Source: Rhynchopus euleeides (taxonomy: Eukaryota > Euglenozoa > Diplonemea > Diplonemida > Diplonemidae). Taken from it: a stretch of 64,000 bases of DNA. Below the pieces are notes generated by a model. It had not been told where the DNA came from. It made no database searches and was given only the letters and a program-made list of their open reading frames with translations. The position numbers and the translations under genes are program-made. Positions 37,765-48,720 of this stretch are shown in pieces; within the stretch, counting starts at the first letter, position 1, and the number at the start of each line of letters is the position of its first letter. Location of the stretch: the NCBI GenBank assembly GCA_963210315.1, contig OY723318.1:124001-188000 (forward strand), in the 5' to 3' direction.

Positions 37765-40245
37765 CGGTAGGTCACCGACTGTAACCGATTGTTCTCGGCA
37801 TGTAACCGATTGTAACCGATTGTAACCGATTGTTCTTGGCATGTATCCGATTGTAACCGATTGTCCTCGTCATGTAACCGATTGTAACCGATCGTTCTTG
37901 GCATGTAACCGATTGTCACCGATTGTCCTCGTCATGTAACCGATTGTAACCGATTGTTCTTGGCATGTAACCGATTGTCACCGATTGTCCTCGTCATGTA
38001 ACCGATTGTAACCGATCGTTCTTGGCATGTAACCGATTGTAACCGATTGTCCTCGTCATGTAACCGATTGTAACCGATCGTTCTTGGCCTGTAACCGATT
38101 GTAACCGATTGTTCTTGGCAAGTAACCGATTGTCACCGATTGTCCTCGTCATGTAACCGATTGTAACCGATCGTTCTTGGCATGTAACCGATTGTAACCG
38201 ATTGTCCTCGTCATGTAACCGATTGTAACCGATCGTTCTTGGCATGTAACCGATTGTAACTGATTGTTCTCGGCATGTAACCGATTGTAACCGATTGTTC
38301 TTGGCCTGTAACCGATTGTAACCGATTGTTCTTGGCATGTAACCGATTGTCACCGATTGTCCTCGTCATGTAACCGATTGTAACCGATCGTTCTTGGCAT
38401 GTAACCGATTGTAACTGATTGTTCTCGGCATGTAACCGATTGTAACCGATTGTTCTTGGCCTGTAACCGATTGTAACCGATTGTTCTCGGCATGTAACCG
38501 ATTGTAACCGATTGTTCTCGTCATGTAACCGATTGTAACCGATCGTTCTTGGCATGTAACCGATTGTAACCGATTGTTCTCGGCATGTAACCGATTGTAA
38601 CCGATTGTCCTCGTCATGTAACCGATTGTAACCGATCGTTCTTGGCATGTAACCGATTGTAACTGATTGTTCTCGGCATGTAACCGATTGTAACCGATTG
38701 TTCTCGGCATGTCACCGATTGTAACCGATTGTCCTCGTCATGTAACCGATTGTAACCGATCGTTCTTGGCATGTAACCGATTGTAACCGATTGTTCTCGG
38801 CATGTAACCGATTGTAACCGATCGTTCTTGGCATGTAACCGATTGTAACTGATTGTTCTTGGCATGTAACCGATTGTAACCGATCGTTCTTGGCATGTAA
38901 CCGATTGTAACCGATTGTTCTCGTCATGTAACCGATTGTAACTGATTGTTCTTGGCATGTAACCGATTGTAACCGATCGTTCTTGGCATGTAACCGATTG
39001 TAACCGATTGTTCTTGGCCTGTAACCGATTGTTCTCGGCATGTAACCGATTGTAACCGATTGTCCTCGTCATGTAACCGATTGTAACCGATCGTTCTTGG
39101 CATGTAACCGATTGTAACCGATTGTTCTTGGCCTGTAACCGATTGTTCTCGGCATGTAACCGATTGTAACCGATTGTTCTTGGCCTGTAACCGATTGTAA
39201 CCGATTGTTCTCGGCATGTAACCGATTGTAACCGATCGTTCTTGGCATGTAACCGATTGTAACCGATTGTTCTTGGCCTGTAACCGATTGTTCTCGGCAT
39301 GTAACCGATTGTAACCGATTGTCCTCGTCATGTAACCGATTGTAACCGATCGTTCTTGGCATGTAACCGATTGTAACCGATTGTTCTCGGCATGTAACCG
39401 ATTGTAACCGATTGTTCTCGTCATGTAACCGATTGTAACCGATCGTTCTTGGCATGTAACCGATTGTAACCGATTGTTCTCGGCATGTAACCGATTGTAA
39501 CCGATTGTTCTCGTCATGTAACCGATTGTAACTGATTGTTCTTGGCATGTAACCGATTGTAACCGATCGTTCTTGGCATGTAACCGATTGTAACCGATTG
39601 TTCTTGGCCTGTAACCGATTGTTCTCGGCATGTAACCGATTGTAACCGATTGTCCTCGTCATGTAACCGATTGTAACCGATCGTTCTTGGCATGTAACCG
39701 ATTGTAACCGATTGTTCTTGGCCTGTAACCGATTGTTCTCGGCATGTAACCGATTGTAACCGATTGTTCTTGGCCTGTAACCGATTGTAACCGATTGTTC
39801 TCGGCATGTAACCGATTGTAACCGATTGTTCTCGGCATGTAACCGATTGTAACCGATCGTTCTTGGCATGTAACCGATTGTAACCGATTGTTCTCGGCAT
39901 GTAACCGATTGTAACCGATTGTTCTCGTCATGTAACCGATTGTAACCGATCGTTCTTGGCATGTAACCGATTGTAACCGATTGTTCTCGGCATGTAACCG
40001 ATTGTAACCGATTGTTCTCGTCATGTAACCGATTGTAACCGATCGTTCTTGGCATGTAACCGATTGTAACTGATTGTTCTTGGCATGTAACCGATTGTAA
40101 CCGATTGCCCTCGTCATGTAACCGATTGTAACCGATTGTAACCGATTGTAACCGATTGTTCTTGGCATGTAACCGATTGTAACCGATCGTTCTTGGCATG
40201 TAACCGATTGTAACCGATTGTTCTTGGCATGTAACCGATTGTAAC
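37765..40245. repeat. 31-bp minisatellite, about 80 copies
   Basis: Unit of 31 bp built from two TAACCGATTGT cores plus a variable spacer (TTCTCGGCA, TTCTTGGCA or CCTCGTCA). Because 31 is not a multiple of 3 and the minus strand lacks stops, all minus frames are open and give spurious proteins up to 403 aa. It ends about 175 bases upstream of the transposase-OTU gene, so a subterminal or regulatory role for that element is possible. Confidence 0.93.
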
Positions 40246-40418
40246 CGAAACAGAACGGTGTCTCCCCTTGCCCCCTCCACTCTCGGTCACTCTGCGTGCC
40301 TCCCAGATGTTGTGTGCGGACCCCTCAGCAGACTGCTTAACTTTAACTTTGCTGCACCTACGTTGCTCACACAGCACTAACCCACTGCAGGCACTGGCAC
40401 GTTCCACAGCTTCTGATA

Positions 40419-43400
40419 ATGTCCGGCTTGGTTACCTTCGCGGAAGCGTGCAAGCTGCAGGGTATCCCAGACGAGACTACGGGGAAGGTCGCGGGTGCGC
40501 TTCTCCGCAACGCAGGATGGCCGAAACCCGTAACGAGCCGGACCTCAAACGGCGTGCAGAAGATGTATTGCTTGGCAGATATCCGTCGGCCCAATCCCCT
40601 CTCCTCCGAAGAGGCAATCCGGCAGTTGACTGCTTCGTCCCCGGGCCGCTGCTTCCCCGACGATGTCCTGATCGCTCCTCTGGGTGAGCCCGATGATCTC
40701 GCTGATCAGGCGGCGCTCCTCCCCCACCCCGAGGATGCGGATCCCGTCTCGCAGAGCGTGATCTCGGCGGTCACGCGGGGTCCTGCTGCTGCTGGCAACG
40801 ACGAGCCTGATGAGCCTGAGGCGCCTCCGTCACCGACTCCCGTGCCGCCGAAACCTCTGCCTGCCGCGCTCCCACCGACGTCTCCGACGAGTCCCGCCGA
40901 CGATGTCGACATTGGTTCTTCTGTGTGCAGTGACCCTGCCGACCTCGCCAGCCTCGATGACCTCGCCGACCTCGCCGACTCCGCCTGCCCCGTTGACTCC
41001 GCCTCCCACGCCAACACCGACTCCCCCGTTGCGACTGCGATGGACGCGTTGCGTGACGCTGTGGCTGCTGGTGAGGGGTGGTGCTGCATCAGCAGCGCCG
41101 AGTACCTGACTCTCCTGCGCTCCCTCTTGCCCGCAGGTGCGAAGGTGTCGGACACCGCCCTCTTCTCCCTGGTGAAGGAGAACGCCGACTGCATGTCTTC
41201 TGCTCTGCATCCTCACGAGAAGGGTAGTGATACCCGGGGGATGAAGAAGAAGTACTGCATCGGAAATGCAGTGCCGGGACGGCCGTGCAGCCTCCACTTC
41301 GTCGGACAGGGCACGCCTCCGCCGGCCCCCGTGGGGCGCCCCTCCAAGACCCTCCCCGAGCGGGTCTTGCAGGTCAAGGCTTTGCAGAAGGCCTTGCTGA
41401 GGGCGAAGGACCGCATTGCGCAGCTGACGGAGGAGTTGGCTGCTGCGCACGAGGTTCTCGGGCGCAAGGGGGACATTGTTCTTCGTGGGGTGACGGGCCG
41501 GAAGTCCTGCACCGAGCCCTACCCCATGAAGGTGCTGCGGGCGCTGTTGGAGTTGCGGATGGCTGGCATCGGTCAGGAGTCGTCGCGCAGGGTGCTGCGC
41601 GACATCATCAAGCTCCTGAGCGATGGGGTGGAGATGCCGATCCCCTCTCGCTGGACGCTCCGCGAATTCGAGATCCCGAGCGGAGCGGCTTCCTTCGCCG
41701 TCTTCTTGGAGGATGTCGCGAGGACGCAGACCGGCGGAGGGGGCCTAGGCAAAGACCGGCAGAAGGCCACCCTCTCCCTCGCCCACGATGCCACCTCCTC
41801 CTTGGGCCGGAGTAGTGTCTCGCTGCACGTTGTCACCGCCCACGTCGCTGCAGACGAGAATCGCGTACGCGGGGCCTGCGCCTCCGCCCTCCCCCTGAAG
41901 AACGGGAAGGCTGCAGGGAAGACCTCCAACCTGCAGGCGGTCCGCCGCATAGTCTCCGCCCACAAGCTCCGTATTAGCAACGCCACCCTGAGCGACCATG
42001 CTAGCACGGAGGCGAAGGCGACCAGGGACGCGGGGGGCGCCATCGTCCACCTACGGTGCATGCACCATAAGGTTGGAGGCGCACTGAAGTACGCAGTGCA
42101 GACGGCGGGGAAGGCCTTGATGATGTCTCATCGGGTCGACCCGGCAGCCAACGTTGCCAGCGTACTTGCAGTCCTCGACCCGACAAACGGCCGGTCAACC
42201 GCCGGGGTCATTTTCGTGGATGCTGAGCTTGGGAAAGCACTTGACATGCGCTACCCCCGGGGCCTGGGGTTTGCCCGTGAGCGGGGGTCGAAGTGGCATG
42301 CCCGTCCTCAGCAGTGCTCCCGCCTCCTCAAGTTCTCCGCCTCCATCCTGGAGATGGTGAGAGAGGAGCGGTTCACCCCGACTGCGACAGAGATCCTCAC
42401 TCTTCTGGGGACCCCCACCGTCGCCGCCTACTGTGCAGCCTGCCATTTCATTGGCAGCCTGTACTTGAGGTTCCTCAACGACCTCAAGCCCAGGCGGTTG
42501 AACGAGGAGACGGGCCGCCTCGAGGTCAACTTCGAGGCGGGATGGGGTGTGCTGAGGCCGCTGCACCTCCTCGCCCGCGACCTGAGCGCCGACTCCGCCG
42601 ACAACGACTTCCCTGCCCTGCGGAAGCATTGGGGACAACCCCGCCACGGTGAGGAGGAGGTGGGGCGGGCTGAGGCGTTGGAGGTGGTGAAGGATCACCA
42701 CGATGTATTTGCGGAGGTCTGGGTTCCCTGCATCCAGGGGTTTGCGAGCACATTGGCAAGGTTCATCGGCTACGATGAAGCTGCAATGGCGTCGGCATCA
42801 CCCGAAGACCTCCCTTCGCTACCCTCCACACAAGACCTCGCAGAGTGTGTGGCTGGGAATGCATCGTTCTTGGCGCAGAGGGCCCCCAACCTCTCTTCTG
42901 CTGCCTTGTCTGGGATTACCCAGAGCAAGGTGAACCGCTTCCTGTTGGGTTATGGCAACTGCAACAACGCAAGGTATGCAGGCTCTTCAGCCTCCTTTTT
43001 TCTCCCCTCCCTTCGTTCTTTTTTTTTACATCGCAACAACATATGCTGGCAGAGTCAGAACCGATAGATTTTTTTTATCTCATTCATTGTCATTCTCTCT
43101 TCCTCTCTTCTTCATGACTTTTCCAAGTCACGAAGAAGACTACTTCATTATCACCATTTCCTGTTTTCAGTGTGATTCGTCGTACAACCATTCCTTTCCA
43201 TCGCCTTACAGGTACGGCCGTTTGCTGCGCCAGGCGAAGCGGGCGCGGAAGAAGACCCGTGGCGGGATGTACACCGAGGCCGCGGCGAACACCGCCACGG
43301 GGGCTTCTGCGGCTGCGCTGAAGGCCGTCAGCGGGGTGGCCCACCCTGACCTCGTCCGCCTCTGCGCCCTCCACGCCATCCCTGTCACGGCGATGAGCAA

Positions 43401-46332
43401 GGGAAAGGAGGTGGCGCGGCAGAAGGAGGCGCTGACACGCAGCTTTGCTGAGAAGCTGTGTGGCCCTGGCTCTGCGGATGCCCGTGTCTGGGTGGAGCGG
43501 CTGAAGTCCGTGAAGGAGGCAGTTGGCATCCTTCCGGTTCGTTCGAAACCGCTGTCCAGATTTTTGCGGAAGGCGGGGCTGAAGCCGTGGGGGTCCGACG
43601 CTGTCTCGTCTGCGTCGCACGACGTCCGTGTGCGCTTTGCCCTGACGCAGTGGGGGCGAATCCTCCCCATTCTGCGGGAGAAGGGGCAGCAGCTGCAGCC
43701 GAGGGAGCGGCTGGGCCGCCTCGACGCCCCCACCCTGTTCGCGTTGTTGGCCAAGGCGGGCCTGAAGGTGGAGGCTGGGGAGACGAAGCGCGACCTCTCC
43801 GCCCTCCTCCTGCGCAACTGGACGGAGCAGTTGAGTGGCCATGTCGAGGCCGTGGAGGAGACCCTTGGCTTGAAGGCCCGCACCTTCCCCGACACCATCT
43901 CGCCCTCCGTGGTAGATACAATCACGGAGCTCTACCGGAGAGTGAAGACTGCACCTGCTGCGTTGAAAGAGGAGAAGGGACAGGGTGAGGATGGCAAGGG
44001 TTGTGAGGATGGTGAGGAGGCTGTGGATGCTGTGGATGCTGTGGAGGAGGAGGAGGAGGAGGAAGAGGAGGTGGAGGTGGGTGATGAGGCTGATCCTGAG
44101 GCAAATGATGTTGGGGCGGCTAGGATCGCTCTCCTGAATGAGCATTGTTTTCCTCTCGGCCTCCACGCCTCTCCAGGTTGTGGGCGGCAGAAGGATGGTG
44201 TGTTGCATGCGTCGGAGTCCACGCACGAGGGGGGTTGGGCTTCCCTCAACTGGTTTTTGGGTGAGTGTGGCATCCAGTTTCTCACCTTCCGGGAGATGCA
44301 GGTTTTGCAACACGAGGTCAATCCAGAGAGCTTTCACTGGACCGGTAAGTTCACGCTGGCAACGATGCAACGGGCCATCGAACAGCACACAAGTGGACTC
44401 CGGAACAATGGCTATCGGCTTCTGCCGGTAAGTAAAAAAAATACCTTTGTTGATGATCCTCAGTCTATTTCTTCCCCAGCCCTCTTTTTTTTTAACCGTC
44501 AAACTCTGCATTGGATGGTTGCCTTCCCCCTCAAAGACACCGTTGCCACATTGCAGAAGTTGACTCCAGCCCAACTGCACGCCTATCCGCGCGAAACGCT
44601 TTATTGGGTGGTTCACGACACGGACACTGCCAAGCGCGCCATTGCCGCAGGGGATCTGGATCGGGAAAGCCATGCATATGAAGTTTTTAAACTTGTGCCG
44701 AAAGGTGTCCTCCCCACCACCAAGGCACAATTTTTTGGCACCCGACCCAGGCGCACATTCCCTGTGGCAGTGAAGTCGCGTTCTGTTGTTCGGAGCGGGC
44801 CCACAGTCCGGAAGAGAAAACGGTTTGGGGGGACTGAAGTCATTGACCTCTCCCAGGTGCCAGAGACCCCAAGAGACAAGAAGGGGCGCCTTGGACATGG
44901 GAGGTATGATACGGCTCAACTGAGTGACGAGTCATACATTCCAGCAACTTCCCAACGCCACCTCATCCCAGAGACCCTGCTGTATTTTTCGAAATACCAC
45001 CATCTCCCCGTCACAGATACTGTGCAGGAAGGTGACGGCTTTTTTCTTTCCCTCCTCCGTTTCAACCGTTTTTCTGCGTACCAGTCAGTCCGCGCTCTGC
45101 GTGAGAGTGCCTTTGGTGACGCAACAAACATGAAACACGACCTGGAGGTGTACCTCATGAAAATACACAAGGATACCCTTGCTTCTGTTTTTGAAGAGAA
45201 GGGGGAGAAGAACCTGCCCGTACATGAAAGGCACCAGTCTCTCGTTCACTGGCGCAAGAGTATGTGCAAAGCGGCGGAAGATGAAAAGGTGACCCAACGT
45301 GGTGGTTCTTTTGCCCTGCATTTTTTTGTGAATGTGCACCAGATTCGCTTGAGAATTATTACTCAGAACAAGGAAGGTAAACCCAGGGTCAGGGAGTTAC
45401 GGCCTCGCACATGGTGTGAGAAGGCAAAGAACTGGGAAGCAGGAAGTACGGCTTCTCTCCCTACTATCTTCCTTTACCAGTACCGGCAGGATACCCAAAC
45501 GAATTTTTACTCCCTCCACCTCCCCACTGAGCGTGACTTTTCCCGTGCTTCAAGTGTTTTTTATAGAATTCAGAACATGGGTCCAAACGTGGAAAACGCA
45601 CAAGAACAAATGGAGCAAGAGGATATGCGGAGGAAGGCGGTCCCCATGGCACTCCCCTGTCCCGGTCCACGGAGGCCCCACGTACCTGACAAGGGCATCG
45701 ACAATCCCGCGTCTCGTCATGATACCCTCACGCAACGTCTTCTCTTGTTTTCCCTGAGCACAGTCAATGTGCCTGGTGATGGGAATTGCCTGTTTCATGC
45801 TTTTCATGAATGTCTCACAGGCAACCCACGTGGGGGCGCTTCCCTTCGCGAAGAAGCCGTCAATTTTGTGACTGCAATGGCGGCTTCTCTTTCATGCAGA
45901 GAGGTGCAACCGGAAGTGGAGGCGGTGAGAATGTGGGGAAATCTCCCGTACCATCCCTGCCAACCCCTTGACGACGGTAGTGAGCCATACGTGCTTACCC
46001 GTTTAAGAACGAGAAGGTATGCAGAGGATGACGAAATTTCTGTTCTTTCCACAATGAAGAATGTCTTGATCACAGTCGTCACGAACATGATTTATCCTGG
46101 TAATCATGATGACTTTGCTTCAGGATTTAACAGTTATGTCCCCCTTTCTTACAACTTCACCTCCATTGACACCACCCTCCAGGATTTTCCTCCAGACAGA
46201 CGTGTGACCCTGGCTAACCTGGGTCAGGCTGGGGTTGGGGATCATTTCATGTGGATCAAAGGGACACAGGCCAACTTGGAAGCCACACATCGCAAGGGTT
46301 TGCGTTCTGTTTCAACAAGAGCTGGGACCTGA
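40419..46332 (+). CDS. DDE-like transposase fused to Josephin-like and OTU protease modules (two exons)
   Basis: Exons 40419-42973 and 43212-46332 are joined across a 238-bp GT-AG intron (donor AAG/GTATGC, acceptor CTTACAG) that keeps frame, giving 1891 aa. Residues about 440-560 look like an RNase H-fold transposase core: D457 in AHDATSSLG, D526 in LSDHAST and a C547-M-H-H motif, as in hAT/KDZ-like enzymes. The third acidic residue is not assigned. A coiled coil (about 310-345) precedes it. Exon 2 has an acidic run, a Josephin-like module (GKFTLATMQRAIEQH, LHWMVAF with H1285) lacking a clear catalytic Cys, an OTU-like module with Cys replaced (QEGDGFFLSLL), and a C-terminal OTU domain with C1711 in VPGDGNCLFHAF and H1863 in GDHFMWI. 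Probably a large DNA transposon protein. TIRs were not found. Confidence 0.72.
42974..43211 (+). other. Spliceosomal intron, 238 bp
   Basis: GTATGC donor after AAG, pyrimidine-rich interior, CTTACAG acceptor. The split Arg codon AG/G is restored and the frame moves correctly to exon 2. Base composition is T-rich, unlike the exons. Confidence 0.8.
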
Positions 46333-47005
46333 CACAGGCCAATCAAGGGGTTGCCCCCCCCCCCCCCCACTCCTGGTGTAGTGGTAGTGACTACAAAAAG
46401 GACTAACATTGCAAGAAGGTGCTGGGAGGCTTGCTTTTCCATTCACTCTCGACGATCAAACCCCCCCCCCCCCCACTTCACTTTTCCATTCACTCTCGAC
46501 AATCAAGCCCCCACTTCTTGACTGCCCCCCCCCCCATGTTACTTTCAACAAACTTTGCCCATCCTTCAATCTTCCATTCGATCAGTTTGGCTTTTTCCAA
46601 AGCCTCGTTTTCCTTTTATTTCAATAGTCCACACCTAAACGGCGTACGCCTTGGCAAGCGTTTGAAAGGACAGCCTTGGGATTGCAGCTCACTGGAATCG
46701 CTGAAGGAAGCCCCCCGCCCCCCCCCCCCGCCCCCACCCCCACCCACTCTCCCTTTCACAAGTCACGATACATTCCCACACCATACTGTTCCATGTGCAC
46801 TCCATCCAACAGGACCGCCACACGTGTTAAACCCCATTCCCTGTTCCCAAGGCAGGGCAACCTTTATGGTTGAGTGGTGAGGGGCACAAAGAGACAATAG
46901 GTTTTAATGCAGATGCGGACATGTTGGAAAGAGCTCCCCCACCCCCCAACACACCATTCTTGTGCTCCGCTCCCTTCTACTTCTATTTCACTACCCCCCC
47001 CCCCC
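46333..47005. other. 3' flank with C-tracts
   Basis: No gene is seen. Repeated CTTTTCCATTCACTCTCGAC (46434 and 46483) and several C-runs. 46374-46435 is the inverted counterpart of 2575-2640. Confidence 0.6.
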
Positions 47006-48158
47006 TAGGGGGGGTCAAATGGGGGTGACAAACACGATTTTTCAAAAAAACCGGCGCAGAGGCCCCAAAGCCCCCGTAAACCCTCCAAACCCCCCCAGAT
47101 CGGTCCGGAAACCCATCGAACCCCACTTTTCCACCATTCCGGGCACCTCAGGTGCCCGAATTGGGGTACCTAAATTTTGTGCCACCGTTTGGTACCGGAC
47201 AGTGCCACTGTGTGGGAGGTTGGAAAAGAAAATGCCCCAACACACCACATCTGAGGGTTGCAATGCATGTTGCTTGCCAACCACGTCATCCGGTGGGTGT
47301 CAGGCGCTATGTAGGTGGCATGAGCCAGGTCTTCGATGTGTTCTGGCTTGTATATGTACCTCCCTGCCTGCGGCACAGGCACTGCCTTTGTCCCCCACAC
47401 CAGCCACAGAGAGCGTATTGTACTCGGTCCACGGTTGCTGATTCATTGTGATGCGTTGTATCCTCGAGTGAACGTCACACACTAGTGGCACCACCACCCG
47501 CCATCCGAGAGCTGTATTGACTTTGCGCCCTTCCGTTGCATTCACCTCGCCACGCATATTGCACCGTTCAGTACCAGTGCTCTTGGGCCAGGCAAAGTAG
47601 ACCGCAGCAACTACCAATTCTGGCACAATGGGTACCACGACAGCGCACTTCGTGTGTTCCCGGAATGTACAGCTCGTGTTGCAACAGTCGTTGTCAACAC
47701 ATCCCGGTTGTGGAGCACTGCTGCACAGGAATCACACGACCATCTGGACTTGTTCCGTACCTACAGGCAGCCTCCCGGTGCATGGTGGCAGGGAGGTACA
47801 TATACAAGCCAGAACTCATCGAAGACCTGGCTAATGCCACCTACATAGCGCCTGACACCCACCGGATGACGTGGTTGGCAAGCAACATGCATTGCAACCC
47901 TCAGATGTGGTGTGTTGGGGCATTTTCTTTTCCAACCTCCCACACAGTGGCACTGTCCGGTACCAAACGGTGGCACAAAATTTAGGTACCCCAATTCGGG
48001 CACCTGAGGTGCCCGGAATGGTGGAAAAGTGGGGTTCGATGGGTTTCCGGACCGATCTGGGGGGGTTTGGAGGGTTTACGGGGGCTTTGGGGCCTCTGCG
48101 CCGGTTTTTTGAAAAATCGTGTTTGTCCACGTAAAAGGGTGGCATTTGACCCCCCCTA
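47006..48158. mobile_element. Foldback element with about 365-bp inverted arms
   Basis: Arms 47006-47368 and 47787-48158 are near-perfect inverse copies, both starting TAGGGGGGGTCAAAT with a small indel just inside. The 418-bp centre is unique with no convincing ORF. Both sides are C-tracts, so a target duplication cannot be told. ORFs in the arms are mirror images and probably not coding. Confidence 0.88.
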
Positions 48159-48184
48159 CCCCCCCCCCCCCCAACACACACAGG

Positions 48185-48455
48185 CACGGGCCAGGACCCG
48201 TGCAGGGTTAACCCGCCTAACAATTAGTAAAGAGTGATCACCAGTGACAACACCCGTGCAGGGTTACCCACTTGACAATTAACAAAGAGGGCTCAACACC
48301 CGTGCAGGGTTAACCCGCCTAACAATTAGTAAAGAGCGATCAACAGTGACAACACCCGTGCAGGGTTTACCCGCCTAACAGTTAATAAAGAGTGATCAAC
48401 GGTGACAACACCCGTGCAGGGTTACCTACCTGACAATTAATAAAGGAGGGATCAA
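48185..48455. repeat. Minisatellite with CCCGTGCAGGGTT core
   Basis: Five units of roughly 46-58 bp, each with CCCGTGCAGGGTT, then CCGCCTAACAATTAGTAAAG-type sequence. Confidence 0.85.
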
Positions 48456-48492
48456 CACATGATGAGGCACGGGAGGGTGGCAAAAGGCCCCC

Positions 48493-48629
48493 AGACCCCA
48501 GAAATCACCGAAAAATGACATTCTCGATGTGCGGTGGGTCTGGTTTCTAGGTTTTTCGGGAGAAAATTGGCCAAAATAATTTCGGAGACAAAATTTTGTT
48601 AGGGATTTCCGTTTGCTATGCCTCCTCTA
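48493..48629. repeat. 137-bp direct repeat left of the hAT
   Basis: AGACCCC(A/G)GAAATCACCG to TATGCCTCCTCTA, repeated at 53796-53932 on the other side of the hAT element in the same orientation. Confidence 0.8.
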
Positions 48630-48720
48630 CCCCCAGGGGCCGGCCCATACAAAATTTCGCAAAATTCTCTAAGTCTCAAAAATTTTCCCCGTGGTAAAAA
48701 AAAAAAAGGTGTCACCAAAT

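Noticed and set aside
37765-40245. Minus-strand ORFs up to 403 aa with GYNRLHAKN-type repeats
   Set aside because: They arise because the 31-bp minisatellite has no stop on that strand and cycles through all frames. The same peptide repeats appear in several overlapping frames.
37765-40245. CRISPR-like array
   Set aside because: The spacers are only about 9 bases and belong to three or so recurring variants. It is a tandem minisatellite in a eukaryotic context.
44428-44479. Second intron in the transposase-OTU gene (GTAAGT to CCCCAG, 52 bases)
   Set aside because: Removing it would shift the frame and destroy the FNRQTLHWMVAF motif, so the unspliced reading is preferred.
47006-48158. Genes in the foldback arms (repeated 80-130-aa ORFs)
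   Set aside because: They are mirror copies produced by the inverted arms, with no domain or composition support.
48185-48455. Telomere-like TAACCC repeats
   Set aside because: TAACCC occurs only within a longer 46-58-bp minisatellite unit.
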